Positions 52,864 to 62,183 of a stretch of DNA of 64,000 bases are shown here, in pieces (the first letter of the stretch is position 1; every line of letters starts with the position of its first letter). The DNA comes from Yersinia massiliensis CCUG 53443 (lineage in GTDB: Bacteria > Pseudomonadota > Gammaproteobacteria > Enterobacterales > Enterobacteriaceae), in assembly GCF_000312485.1 (NCBI RefSeq), contig NZ_HE997643.1:920806-984805 (forward strand), written 5' to 3'. The notes under the pieces are model-generated. The model did no database searches and was not told where the DNA came from. It worked only from the letters and a program-made list of their open reading frames with translations. Both the position numbers and the translations under genes were made by a program.

Positions 52864-55800
52864 TTATTCCGCGGCCGTTTTCTCGGCTTTTCCGGCCAAC
52901 AAACTCAAGAAGTCATAGCGTTTTTGCAGATCTTTTTCCGCGGCAGCGTACAACTGCGCGGCGACTTCTGGTTCTTGGGTGTTGAGTCGGCGGAAACGTT
53001 GCTCATTAAGCAGTGTAGTGGTCAGGTCACTGCTCGGTGGGCGAGAATCCAGCGCCAAGGCGGCTTTGCCCTCATCGGTACGGCGTGGGTCGAAGCGGTA
53101 AAGTGGCCAGAAACCGGTCGCGGTTAATTGCTTCATTTGGTCATGGCTGTAGGCCAGATCGTAACCGTGCTCTTCGCAAGGACTATAAGCAATAATCAGT
53201 GACGGGCCTGGGTAGGCTTCTGCTTCCTGAATGGCTTTCACTGTTTGATTGAGCTGCGCACCCAATGAAATCTGCGCCACATAAACATGACCGTACATCA
53301 TCATGCTGACACCCAAATCTTTACGCGCCTTACGTTTACCATGCTCACCAAATTTAGTGACGGCCCCAAGTGGTGTAGCTTTAGATTGCTGACCACCGGT
53401 ATTAGAGTAGCACTGGGTGTCTAGCACCAATACATTGACGTTTTCTGTCAGGCTCAGCACGTGGTCAAGGCCGCCAAAACCAATATCATAGGCCCAGCCG
53501 TCGCCGCCAATAAGCCAGATGGATTTATCCACCAAGTAATCGGCATCGGTAGCTAACTGCTGCGCATCATTGCCGGGAATATCAAGCAATAGCTGGCGCA
53601 GTTGCGTTACCTGCTCACGTCGAACTTCCGGTGTGGCTTCTTCAGTGAGCAGTTGGCTAACCAAATCGGATGGCAGTTGCGGTGCGAGTTCATTGATTAG
53701 GCGAGTAACTCGCTGGCGATGTTGATCAACCGTTAGACGGAAGCCTAAACCAAACTCGGCGTTATCTTCAAACAGTGAGTTAGCCCACGCAGGGCCGCGG
53801 CCATCGGCATTAGTGGTATAAGGCGTCGTCGGCAAGTTGCCGCCATAGATAGAAGAACAACCGGTAGCATTGGCGATTAATAAACGATCGCCATACAACT
53901 GGGTCAGCAACTTAATGTACGGTGTTTCACCACAACCGGAACACGCACCGGAATATTCAAACAGCGGCGAAATCAATTGTGATGTGCGGATATCGATACG
54001 CTCCATCGTTGTTTTATCGATTTCAGGCAGTTTGAGGAAGAAATCATAGTGCGCTTTCTCTTCCACCAGATGCTCCAACCGTGGCTTCATGTTGATGGCT
54101 TTGATTTCAGGATTCTGGCGGTCTTTCGCCGGACAAACTTCGTAGCACAGGTTACATCCGGTGCAATCTTCCGGCGCGACTTGCAACACATATTTCTGAC
54201 CACGCATATCACGCGCTTTGACATCGAGTGATTGCAAGCTATCAGGCGCGCCAGACATCGCGTCGGGCTGTACCACTTTGGCACGGATTGCCGAATGCGG
54301 GCAGGCGGCTACGCAGTGGTTACATTGGGTACATAAATCAGGCTGCCAAATTGGAATATCTTCGGCGATGTTGCGTTTTTCCCACTGAGTGGTGCCCACT
54401 GGCCAAGTACCGTCTGGAGGGAAGGCTGAAACAGGTAGCGCATCACCTAAGCCAGCCAGCATGGTTGCCGTGACAGTTTTGACGAAATCGGGCGCTTGAT
54501 CCGAGACGATCGGTGGGCGCATCGGACTATGCTCATCGATGGGTTGCAGCGGAATTTCCACTAGCGCTTCGAGGGTAGCATCCAGTGCTTGCCAGTTACG
54601 GATGACAATTTCTGGCCCTTTATTGCTGTAGCTGCGATCAATGGCAGCACGCAACTGCTCGAGAGCCATCTCGGTAGGCAATATTTGCGTCAGGTGGAAG
54701 AACGCCATTTGCATCACGGTATTGATGCGCGCCCCGAGCTTACATTCACGGGCGATTTTGGCGGCATTAATCACAAACAGACGTGCATTGCGCTGGTGCA
54801 GTACTGCCTGAACTTCCTGTGGCAGACGTGACCACATCTCATCGGCACTAAACGGGGTATTAATCAGGAAAATGCCGCCTGGTTTTAGCCGTTCAGCCAT
54901 TTGGTAAGTATCGATGAATTGCAATTGGTGACAACCAACAAAATCAGCGTGGCTAACCAGATAAGCCGAGTTAATCGGCGTTTCACTGACGCGTAAATGC
55001 GAGACGGTCAGGCCACCGGCCTTTTTTGAGTCGTAAACAAAATAGCCCTGCGCATAGAGCGAGGTGCTGTTTCCGATAATCTTGATGTTATTTTTCGTTG
55101 CGGAGACCGAACCATCACTGCCAAGGCCATAAAACAGGGCTTCCAGCGTAGCGCGTTGCTCGATTTTCTCATCGGTCAGCGGTAATGACAAACCGGTCAC
55201 GTCATCGAAAATGCCGACGGTAAAGCGTGGGCGAGGTTTTTCCAAGCTCAGCTCTTTGAAAATGGCCAACGCACAATCAGGACCAAATTCTTTAGACGAT
55301 AAGCCGTAGCGGCCACCGATGACTTTCGGTAATGTCTCACGTTCACCTCGGCTATAGGCTTCTGCCAAGGCGGTCATCACATCAAGGTATAAGGGCTCAG
55401 CTAAAGCGCCGGGTTCTTTGGTGCGATCTAAGACCGCCACTTTGGTCACCGATTGCGGCAGTACGCTTAATAAATGTTCAGCAGAGAAAGGGCGGAATAA
55501 GCGCACTTTAAGCACACCGACTTTTTCGCCACGTGTCAGCAAGCTATCAATCACTTCTTCGCAGGTACCAATAGCCGAGCCCATCAGAATGATTACTCGC
55601 TCTGCTTGTGGATGCCCGTAGTATTCAAAAGGCTTATATTCACGCCCAGTTGCTTCGGCAAAGGCTTGCATGGCATCAGCGACATGCTGATAGGTACTGT
55701 TGTACCAAGGATTCGTTGCCTCGCGGGACTGGAAATAGGTATCAGGGTTAGCTGAGGTTCCTCGAACCACCGGATGATCAGGGGAAAGTGCGCGGCTGCG

Positions 55801-56397
55801 ATGACCATCGATTCCTTTTTGCGGTAACAGTTGGCGCAGCGTGTCATCACTCAGCGGAACAATTTTATTGATTTCGTGCGAGGTACGGAAACCATCAAAG
55901 AAATGAATAAAAGGTATACGGCTATTCAGCGTTGCCACTTGGGAGATCAGAGCAAAGTCTTGTGCTTCCTGTACGCTGCTGGCACACAACATGGCACAAC
56001 CGGTTTGACGCACGGCCATGACATCAGAATGATCACCAAAGATAGACAGCGCATGGGTCGCGATGGTCCGCGCGGCGACATGGAGCACAAAAGGTGTGAG
56101 CTCGCCAGCCAACTTATAAAGTGTTGGGATCATCAACAGCAATCCCTGCGAGGAGGTAAATGAGGTGGATAGCGCACCAGTCTGTAGCGCGCCATGGACG
56201 GTCGCAATCGCGCCGCCTTCAGACTGCATTTCCACCACGCGGGGGATATCACCCCAGATATTCACTTTGCCATCACCAGACCAAGCATCAGCTTGTTCAG
56301 CCATGGTCGAACTCGGCGTGATAGGGTAGATTGCAATCACTTCACTAGCACGATAGGCCACAGAAGCAACGGCACTGTTACCGTCAGTAGTAATCAT
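52864..56397 (-). CDS. nifJ: Pyruvate:flavodoxin/ferredoxin oxidoreductase NifJ (YdbK)
   Basis: This 1177-aa single-chain enzyme oxidises pyruvate to acetyl-CoA and reduces flavodoxin or ferredoxin. Domain order is as in PFOR: N-terminal pyrimidine-binding domain (VIAIYPITPSSTMAEQADAW), domains II and III, then two [4Fe-4S] motifs at about residues 686-697 (CTQCNHCVAACP) and 742-753 (CTGCNLCYEVCP). The thiamine-diphosphate domain follows with CSGCGETPY, GCSSIYGG, GGDGWAYDIG and the later Cys in DTQCYSNTGGQ. It would support reduced-flavodoxin supply or anaerobic pyruvate use, alongside ldhA. Confidence 0.96.
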   Translation of the reverse strand: MITTDGNSAVASVAYRASEVIAIYPITPSSTMAEQADAWSGDGKVNIWGDIPRVVEMQSEGGAIATVHGALQTGALSTSFTSSQGLLLMIPTLYKLAGELTPFVLHVAARTIATHALSIFGDHSDVMAVRQTGCAMLCASSVQEAQDFALISQVATLNSRIPFIHFFDGFRTSHEINKIVPLSDDTLRQLLPQKGIDGHRSRALSPDHPVVRGTSANPDTYFQSREATNPWYNSTYQHVADAMQAFAEATGREYKPFEYYGHPQAERVIILMGSAIGTCEEVIDSLLTRGEKVGVLKVRLFRPFSAEHLLSVLPQSVTKVAVLDRTKEPGALAEPLYLDVMTALAEAYSRGERETLPKVIGGRYGLSSKEFGPDCALAIFKELSLEKPRPRFTVGIFDDVTGLSLPLTDEKIEQRATLEALFYGLGSDGSVSATKNNIKIIGNSTSLYAQGYFVYDSKKAGGLTVSHLRVSETPINSAYLVSHADFVGCHQLQFIDTYQMAERLKPGGIFLINTPFSADEMWSRLPQEVQAVLHQRNARLFVINAAKIARECKLGARINTVMQMAFFHLTQILPTEMALEQLRAAIDRSYSNKGPEIVIRNWQALDATLEALVEIPLQPIDEHSPMRPPIVSDQAPDFVKTVTATMLAGLGDALPVSAFPPDGTWPVGTTQWEKRNIAEDIPIWQPDLCTQCNHCVAACPHSAIRAKVVQPDAMSGAPDSLQSLDVKARDMRGQKYVLQVAPEDCTGCNLCYEVCPAKDRQNPEIKAINMKPRLEHLVEEKAHYDFFLKLPEIDKTTMERIDIRTSQLISPLFEYSGACSGCGETPYIKLLTQLYGDRLLIANATGCSSIYGGNLPTTPYTTNADGRGPAWANSLFEDNAEFGLGFRLTVDQHRQRVTRLINELAPQLPSDLVSQLLTEEATPEVRREQVTQLRQLLLDIPGNDAQQLATDADYLVDKSIWLIGGDGWAYDIGFGGLDHVLSLTENVNVLVLDTQCYSNTGGQQSKATPLGAVTKFGEHGKRKARKDLGVSMMMYGHVYVAQISLGAQLNQTVKAIQEAEAYPGPSLIIAYSPCEEHGYDLAYSHDQMKQLTATGFWPLYRFDPRRTDEGKAALALDSRPPSSDLTTTLLNEQRFRRLNTQEPEVAAQLYAAAEKDLQKRYDFLSLLAGKAEKTAAE

Positions 56398-56793
56398 TAA
56401 ATTGTACCTTCACATTGCTTATTATGCATAAACGCGCGTTACGCACAGAAAAAGGATAATGAACAGCCTTAGGGGATGAACTGGCTATTTGAACTAATGA
56501 CGAAATTCTAGCAGAGCGCATTTTTGCCAGTTATCGCATTTGTGTGGCGGTCACTGACATTGAATGACGTGAGCAGGGGGCTTGGGGAGATAATCCGTCA
56601 ATTTAGATAATCATTATTACAATTAGAAAACTATTTGTGACAACGAAAAGCCGTCACTGACATGATGGCAGAACGCTTATTGCGCATCGGTTAAGTTAAT
56701 TTGTGAAATAATTGTGACGTGGAATGAGAATGAATGAAGATTTAACATTGGGCGGGCATAATGCTCACTTAATAACAAAATGAGAGGATAACG
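56398..56793. other. Divergent spacer nifJ-emrE
   Basis: This 396-bp noncoding region must contain the promoters of both genes. GATAATCATTATT at 56606-56618 matches twelve of thirteen bases of the right part of a Fur box, but the left part is degenerate. I see nothing else with support. Confidence 0.35.
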
Positions 56794-57126
56794 ATGAGCG
56801 GTTTCATGTACTTAATGATGGCAATAGTGGCTGAGGTCGTCGCAACCACGATGTTAAAAGCCTCTGAGGGTTTTACCCGCTTAGTCCCCTCTATTGTGGT
56901 GGTGATTGGGTATTGTATTGCTTTTTGGGGACTTTCGCAGGTGGTGAAAACCATGCCATTAGGTATCGCTTATGCCATTTGGTCAGGGTTAGGGATTGTT
57001 ATCGTGTCAGTGGCAGCCACTTTTTTGTATCAACAAAAATTGGATTGGGCGGCAATCGTTGGCATGACGCTGATTGTCGCGGGCGTATTGGTGATTAACT
57101 TATTGTCTAAAACCCCGATGCACTAA
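56794..57126 (+). CDS. emrE: Small multidrug resistance exporter (EmrE-type)
   Basis: This 110-aa inner-membrane drug/proton antiporter works as a dimer. There are four hydrophobic helices. The essential Glu14 lies in the first helix (MAIVAEVVATTMLKASEGFTRL). GIAYAIWSGLGIV in helix 3 and the helix-4 dimerisation pattern LIVAGVLVINLLS are those of EmrE/QacE rather than SugE/Gdx. GAGAGGAT precedes the ATG. It probably exports quaternary ammonium or other lipophilic cations. Confidence 0.92.
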   Translation: MSGFMYLMMAIVAEVVATTMLKASEGFTRLVPSIVVVIGYCIAFWGLSQVVKTMPLGIAYAIWSGLGIVIVSVAATFLYQQKLDWAAIVGMTLIVAGVLVINLLSKTPMH

Positions 57127-57130
57127 TTAC

Positions 57131-57194
57131 GACTAGCATGAATAACGTCTAGCATGAATAACGTCTAGCATTAATAACCGCTAACATTAATAAC
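57131..57194. repeat. Tandem repeat, four 16-bp units
   Basis: Four head-to-tail copies of (G/C)(T/A/G)CTA(G/A)CAT(G/T)AATAAC start 5 bp after the emrE stop. Units 2 and 3 differ at one base and the outer units at two to four. It is noncoding and lies just before the emrE terminator. Confidence 0.9.
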
Positions 57195-57200
57195 AACTAA

Positions 57201-57223
57201 GCGATACGAGGAACACGTATCGC
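57201..57223 (+). terminator. Probable terminator of emrE
   Basis: A perfect 8-bp stem (GCGATACG/CGTATCGC) with a 7-nt loop is followed by CATTATTTT. The remaining spacer to 57537 is AT-rich and shows no further feature I can support. Confidence 0.65.
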
Positions 57224-57537
57224 CATTATTTTATCCTAATAATTGACAATCAAAATGATGATCTTCAAGCATTTTCATCACTGTGCAGTAAAACTCGTGT
57301 TAACACCTTTCGGGTAGCGTGACCAGCAGTATCGGCCAGGGGAACGCCGCCAAATTAATATCAATTTAATTATTTTCCTAGGCTTGAAGTAGCAAGGCAC
57401 GCCAATAATTAGGCCGGTAGTTTTGCCGCGGTTAAATTAAATTATCGTCATTATACTATTTCTGTTGTAATTTAATTCTAACCGATATTATATAACGCCA
57501 TTATAGCGCTATATATTTCTCATGCCGGAGTAAAAGA

Positions 57538-57837
57538 ATGAAAGTATCATCATGGTTTGTGGGCGGTGCCATGTTCTTTTTAGCCGCTTGCAGCAGCAAT
57601 GATTCAGCGAATACCGCATCAAATAATAACGAAACATATGAGCCTGTACAGCAAGCGACCAGTGCCCACGCTAAAGTCACGATGGCGAATCCGGCGTCTG
57701 TCAATTGCGCTAATGCCGGAGGGGTATTGACCTTAGCCAAGCAGCTCAATGGCAGTAGTGTCGGGATGTGTCAGTTGCCAGATGGTAAGCGTTGTGAGGA
57801 GTGGGCGTTGTTGCGTGGTGCTTGCCCAGCAACCTGA
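57538..57837 (+). CDS. ydbJ: DUF333 lipoprotein YdbJ
   Basis: This 99-aa small lipoprotein has the lipobox LAAC (Cys18), a Ser/Asn/Thr-rich linker (residues 19-45) and a C-terminal DUF333 domain. The domain pattern is MANPASVNCANAGGVL...G-x-CQLPDGKRCEEWALLRGACP. In E. coli ydbJ also lies between ydbK and ldhA, but there hslJ is between them; hslJ is absent here. An ERIC element begins inside the last base pairs of the gene, its terminal repeat overlapping the TGA stop. Confidence 0.85.
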   Translation: MKVSSWFVGGAMFFLAACSSNDSANTASNNNETYEPVQQATSAHAKVTMANPASVNCANAGGVLTLAKQLNGSSVGMCQLPDGKRCEEWALLRGACPAT

Positions 57838-57962
57838 TACCCTTCATCTTTCAAGCCGCAGGTGTGTTGGCTGCATTCGCTCACCCGAATCACTGACTAG
57901 TGTCAGCTCATCGGGATTCACTTATTTGCCGCCTTCCTGCGACTCGAAATCTATTGGGTATC
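57836..57962. repeat. ERIC element, complete (127 bp)
   Basis: The terminal inverted repeats are GATACCC/GGGTATC. The central palindrome is CCCGA-N4-CTGAC-TAGT-GTCAG-N4-TCGGG. It has the same length and layout as the copy at 32847-32973, with compensating base changes in the central stem (CTGAC/GTCAG here, CTTAC/GTAAG there). It lies between ydbJ and the convergent ldhA end. Confidence 0.92.
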
Positions 57963-58005
57963 AGGTTGTAAAGCTATTGGGTATCGGCGCTGCGGGAATG
58001 GCTCA

Positions 58006-58998
58006 TTAAACAGTAATAATGTTCGGGCAAGGTTCGCCATTCTTCAACTGAGCAATATTCTGCATAGTAGTAGCAGAAATACTTGTCAGTGCCTCTTCGG
58101 TCAAAAATGCCTGATGACCGGTAAACAACACGTTATGACATGAAGACAGGCGGCGGAAAACATCATCCTGAATCACATCATTGGATTTGTCTTCAAAGAA
58201 CAAGTCACGTTCATTTTCATAAACATCCATACCGAGCGCACCGATCTTCTGCTGTTTCAACGCTTCAATCGCGGCCGCTGAATCAATCAAACCGCCACGG
58301 CTGGTATTGATGATCATCACGCCATCTTTCATTTGATCAAAAGAGGCTTTATTCAGCAAATGATGATTTTCTGGCGTCATTGGACAGTGCAGCGAAATAA
58401 CATCAGATTCTGCATACAAGGTTTTAAGATCCACATACTCAGCGCCTAATTCCAGTGCCTGAGCACTTGGGTAGGGATCGAAGGCCAGTAAACGCATCCC
58501 AAAACCTTTGAGGATACGCATGGTGGCAACCCCAATCTTGCCGGTGCCGATAATCCCAGCGGTGCGATTATGCATATTGAAGCCAATCAAACCTTCGAGC
58601 GAGAAGTTGGCATCGCGGGTACGTTGATAAGCACGGTGGATACGCCGGTTGAGGCTCATCATCATACCGACAGTATGTTCAGCCACGGCTTCGGGTGAAT
58701 AAGCAGGAACCCGAACCACTGGAATGCCCAACTCTTTTGCAGCCTCAAGATCCACGTTATTAAAGCCTGCGCAACGTAAGGCGAGAATTTCAACCCCGAC
58801 GCTCTTCAGCTCTTCTAAGGTTGCACGACAAGCATCATCGTTAACGAAGATACAGACCGCATCACAGCCCGCCGCCATTTTTGCTGTTCTCGGCGACAAC
58901 AGAAAATCGAAAAACTCTAATTCAAAGCCAAAATCTTTGTTGACCAATTCGAGGTATTTACGGTCATACTGTTTAGTACTGTAAACGGCTAATTTCAT
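58006..58998 (-). CDS. ldhA: Fermentative D-lactate dehydrogenase LdhA
   Basis: LdhA is an NADH-dependent enzyme that reduces pyruvate to D-lactate during fermentation. It has 330 aa and the D-2-hydroxyacid dehydrogenase fold. The NAD-binding glycine motif is GIIGTGKIGVA (about 147-157). The catalytic Arg is in NTSRGGLIDS, the Glu in DVYENERDLF and the His in FTGHQAFLTEEAL. It starts at ATG 58996-58998. A 22-bp tandem repeat lies 88-131 bp upstream. Confidence 0.97.
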   Translation of the reverse strand: MKLAVYSTKQYDRKYLELVNKDFGFELEFFDFLLSPRTAKMAAGCDAVCIFVNDDACRATLEELKSVGVEILALRCAGFNNVDLEAAKELGIPVVRVPAYSPEAVAEHTVGMMMSLNRRIHRAYQRTRDANFSLEGLIGFNMHNRTAGIIGTGKIGVATMRILKGFGMRLLAFDPYPSAQALELGAEYVDLKTLYAESDVISLHCPMTPENHHLLNKASFDQMKDGVMIINTSRGGLIDSAAAIEALKQQKIGALGMDVYENERDLFFEDKSNDVIQDDVFRRLSSCHNVLFTGHQAFLTEEALTSISATTMQNIAQLKNGEPCPNIITV

Positions 58999-59085
58999 CG
59001 TGATATCTCCGTCAAAATAATGTGATCAATCTAACAGATTTGTATAAATCATACAATTTGCCACAAGAATAAGTTAGCTAAATAA

Positions 59086-59129
59086 CCTGTCACGTTCTAA
59101 TGCCATACTTGTCACGTTCTTCTGCCATA
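59086..59129. repeat. Tandem 22-bp duplication upstream of ldhA
   Basis: Two adjacent units, CCTGTCACGTTCTAATGCCATA and CTTGTCACGTTCTTCTGCCATA, match at 19 of 22 positions. They lie in the divergent ldhA-ydbH promoter region. They could be a duplicated protein-binding site; no known consensus was recognised. Confidence 0.85.
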
Positions 59130-59280
59130 AAAATAAAGGTTTTTATGTCCTTTTTTATGGGTGGCAACCAAATTCACATGACATGGATATAAGATTCTAT
59201 TGTGCTATCTTGCAGTAGTCTAAATGAATGAAATCAAAGCATACATACCGAGCTGGATCGGTGTTAAAACAAGGCAAGTC

Positions 59281-61983
59281 ATGGCTAAATGCGTAAAAAT
59301 AGTGAGTTTGCTGTTATTGGTCAGCGCAATTTCACTGATGGTGTTATGGAAAACCCTGCCGCAATGGTTACCCCCAGTCGCCCAATATTGGTTACCTGCT
59401 GGTAGCCAATTAACACTCGAAAAACCGCCTGTCTGGCGAGATGGCGCGTTGCGTATCTCACATCTGCGCTATCGAATAAAAGACTGTGCAATCGCCAATA
59501 TTGATAACTTGAGTGTGGGTTATCATCAAAAACGCTGGCAAGTGGGGGCAGGTAGTGTCGCATTGGATACCGCCTGCCTTAGCCAATTCCCTTCCGAAGG
59601 TGAAAGCACTCCGCAAGATTTAGCCTATTGGCAACAACAGCTATCCGTGCTGAGTCTAAATATCGACAATTTGCAGATAACGCCATGGCAGCAATACGCC
59701 GGTAAATTGACCCTGACATCACAGAGTATCGGTAGCGATAATCCACCTAAGAAGTTTAGCCAAGAGTTGCATTATCAGGGGCAACAATTGAGTTTTGCCG
59801 CGACACTGGATGAAAACCAGCAACTTAGCCTACATCAATTCTCGATTGCTGTTCCCGGTACCTCGCAGCCGTTCGAACTGAGCGGCAAAATCAAAATTCC
59901 GCTGTCATTGGATAATTGGCCTGAGCAGGGCGCGCTTGATGGTGTGCTGACAACCGGCTATCTCTCTAAACCCCTGTTATTGAACTTAAGTTGGCAGCAG
60001 CAGCAAGGGGTGTTGACACTGACTGAGCGCGGCGATGATGTCCCGCTAGCCCGTTTACCTTGGAATGCATCCATAAATCAAATTCAAATCGTGAATGGTC
60101 AATGGCAGTGGCCCTATGCACAGCAACCCCTCAGTGGTGGCATTAACCTGACGTTGCATGACTGGGATCAAGGGCTAGAACAAACGTCGGTTGATGCTCG
60201 AATCAATGTGATTACCTCTGGTCAGAGCGGCAAAGGCAATGCAGTACTGACGCTCGGCCCCGGCAATCTGAGCCTGATAAACAGTGACTTAGCATTCCAG
60301 ATCAGTGGGCAAGCTAATCTGGAAAATATCGTATTAAATGCCACGATACCGGGCATTCTTAGTGGCTCAGTCCTGAACCCCACGTGGGTTTTACGTTCTG
60401 GTGCGTTGCTACGTGCGCACGGTAATGTCACGCCGGAATTACGCATTCGAGATGCGCGATGGCCGTTAGCCGGTGTCAAAGTGACTGCCGCAGGTGTCAC
60501 AGGGCGTTTACAAGCCATTGTTGATGCTCAAGACAGTTACTGGGGGCGTTTCAACGTGCATCTAGATGGTCAGGCGCAAGAGTTTTGGCCAGATAAAGGT
60601 CAATGGCAATGGCGTTACTGGGGGAATGGTCAATTGCCGCCGTTGGCTGCCCGTTGGGATATGAGTGGTACAGGAAATTGGCAGGGGACGTTGATCACCG
60701 TCGATAAATTATCGACTGGGTTTGATCGTCTACAGTACGGTTTGGTGAAAGTCGAAGCCCCTCGGTTAACCTTGGTTAAACCTCTTACTTGGCAGCGAGA
60801 TAACCATCATCCCGCCTTTATTGCTGGTTTTGAGTTAGGCGCGAAAAAAGTATCGTTCAGTGATGGCGGCGGTTACTTACCTCCAGCACTATTATCATTG
60901 CAACTGAATGGCCGCGAGCCGGACAGTTTCTTATGGCAGGGGCAGCTACAAGCACAGGCTATCGGGCCAATTTCGCTGCGTGGTCGTTGGGATGGTGAAC
61001 GTTTAAGAGGTGAAGGCTGGTGGCCGAAACAATCATTAGCCGTATTCCAACCACTGATATCGCAAGAACTCGGCATTAAATTACGTGATGGACATTTTTA
61101 TGCACAAGCGGCCTTCTCAGCAGCCCGTCAGCAAGGTTTTACGGCGGGTGGTCATTGGGTGGTGAATAATGGTGGCATGTGGCTAAAAGACGGCGAATTG
61201 AGCGGGCTTGATTTTGTCATGTCTTACCGCTTGGAGAATCATCGTTGGCAGTTAGGTGCTAAAGAGCCAGTTATGCTGCGCATTGCTTCGCTCACCAATT
61301 TGTTTGAGATGCAGAATATCACCGCTGATTTGCAGGGCAGTTATCCCTACTCAGAAGATGCGCCGCTAACACTTAGCAATGTCGGTATGGATATTCTTAA
61401 CGGCCATATGAGTTTGTCTGCGTTACGTTTACCTCAGCATGATGCCGCAGTGCTGAAGTTAAGTGCGATTGATCTCAGTGAACTTTTTACGGTGCTGCAA
61501 CCGAAGCAGTTGGCGATGTCAGGTAAAGTGAATGGCGAGCTTCCGCTCTATCTCAATAATCCGCAATGGCTCGTGCGTAATGGCTGGATGGCTAACGACG
61601 GTATGGTGACGTTACGCTTGGATCAAGATTTAGCGAACTCAATCGCGGAGAGCAATATTGTCGCGGGCGCGGCGATAGATTGGCTACGTTATATGGAGAT
61701 TTATCAATCCTATGCGAAAGTGGATCTTGATAATCTGGGGCAATTAACGCTAAGTTCAAAGATTCATGGTGTGAATACGCAGAAAAATGCTAAACGCGCC
61801 GTTATTTTGAATTATCAACATCAAGAAAATGTGTTCCAACTCTGGCGTAGCCTGCGTTTTGGTGACAATTTACAAGAGTGGTTACAACAAACACTTTCTA
61901 TACCATCATCTGCAACACAACCATCTGCAACACAATCAGCAACAATACAATCAGCAGCAACACAGGCGAGGACGAAGGAATGA
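59281..61983 (+). CDS. ydbH: AsmA-like envelope protein YdbH
   Basis: YdbH is an inner-membrane-anchored, beta-rich AsmA-like protein. With TamB and YhdP it is needed for phospholipid transport to the outer membrane and is thought to form a bridge with the lipoprotein YnbE. It has 900 aa. The start is placed at ATG 59281 (AAGGCAAGTC upstream, aligned with the E. coli N-terminus); an ATG at 59224 would add 19 residues. The N-terminal membrane segment is at about 5-25. The C-terminal tail carries a degenerate Ser-Ala-Thr-Gln repeat (61904-61970) absent from the E. coli protein. Its stop overlaps ynbE (ATGA). Confidence 0.93.
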   Translation: MAKCVKIVSLLLLVSAISLMVLWKTLPQWLPPVAQYWLPAGSQLTLEKPPVWRDGALRISHLRYRIKDCAIANIDNLSVGYHQKRWQVGAGSVALDTACLSQFPSEGESTPQDLAYWQQQLSVLSLNIDNLQITPWQQYAGKLTLTSQSIGSDNPPKKFSQELHYQGQQLSFAATLDENQQLSLHQFSIAVPGTSQPFELSGKIKIPLSLDNWPEQGALDGVLTTGYLSKPLLLNLSWQQQQGVLTLTERGDDVPLARLPWNASINQIQIVNGQWQWPYAQQPLSGGINLTLHDWDQGLEQTSVDARINVITSGQSGKGNAVLTLGPGNLSLINSDLAFQISGQANLENIVLNATIPGILSGSVLNPTWVLRSGALLRAHGNVTPELRIRDARWPLAGVKVTAAGVTGRLQAIVDAQDSYWGRFNVHLDGQAQEFWPDKGQWQWRYWGNGQLPPLAARWDMSGTGNWQGTLITVDKLSTGFDRLQYGLVKVEAPRLTLVKPLTWQRDNHHPAFIAGFELGAKKVSFSDGGGYLPPALLSLQLNGREPDSFLWQGQLQAQAIGPISLRGRWDGERLRGEGWWPKQSLAVFQPLISQELGIKLRDGHFYAQAAFSAARQQGFTAGGHWVVNNGGMWLKDGELSGLDFVMSYRLENHRWQLGAKEPVMLRIASLTNLFEMQNITADLQGSYPYSEDAPLTLSNVGMDILNGHMSLSALRLPQHDAAVLKLSAIDLSELFTVLQPKQLAMSGKVNGELPLYLNNPQWLVRNGWMANDGMVTLRLDQDLANSIAESNIVAGAAIDWLRYMEIYQSYAKVDLDNLGQLTLSSKIHGVNTQKNAKRAVILNYQHQENVFQLWRSLRFGDNLQEWLQQTLSIPSSATQPSATQSATIQSAATQARTKE
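61904..61970 (+). repeat. Degenerate tandem repeat in the 3' end of ydbH
   Basis: Repeats of the type (CATCTGCAACACAAC)n decay into CAGCAACAATACAAT. They encode about four imperfect SATQ-like units immediately before the ydbH stop. The in-frame unit length allows copy-number variation without frameshift in some units. Confidence 0.75.
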
Positions 61984-62174
61984 AGATCTTGACAGGGGAA
62001 TGTATGGCGATAGCTCTGGGTATTCTACTGCTCAGTGGCTGTGTGCGCCTCGAGGTAGCAACTCCCGAAAAACCCATCACGATTAATATGAACGTCAAGA
62101 TTGAGCATGAAATTCAGATTAGAGTGGATAAAGATGTGGAAAACCTGCTCAAAAATCAATCCAACTTGTTCTAA
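61980..62174 (+). CDS. ynbE: Outer-membrane lipoprotein YnbE
   Basis: This 64-aa lipoprotein has the lipobox LLSGC (Cys22). The mature part, beginning VRLEVATPEKPITINMNVKI, matches E. coli YnbE, including the EHEIQIRVDKDVENLL segment. It is the outer-membrane partner of YdbH. The start ATG overlaps the ydbH stop, with AAGGA just upstream. The reading frame stays open upstream inside ydbH, but that part is not conserved. Confidence 0.93.
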   Translation: MKILTGECMAIALGILLLSGCVRLEVATPEKPITINMNVKIEHEIQIRVDKDVENLLKNQSNLF

Positions 62175-62183
62175 GGAGCCAAG

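Noticed and set aside
56510-56560. CRP-like TGTG...TCAC motif upstream of nifJ
   Set aside because: Half-site spacing is 5 rather than 6 and the outer bases do not match.
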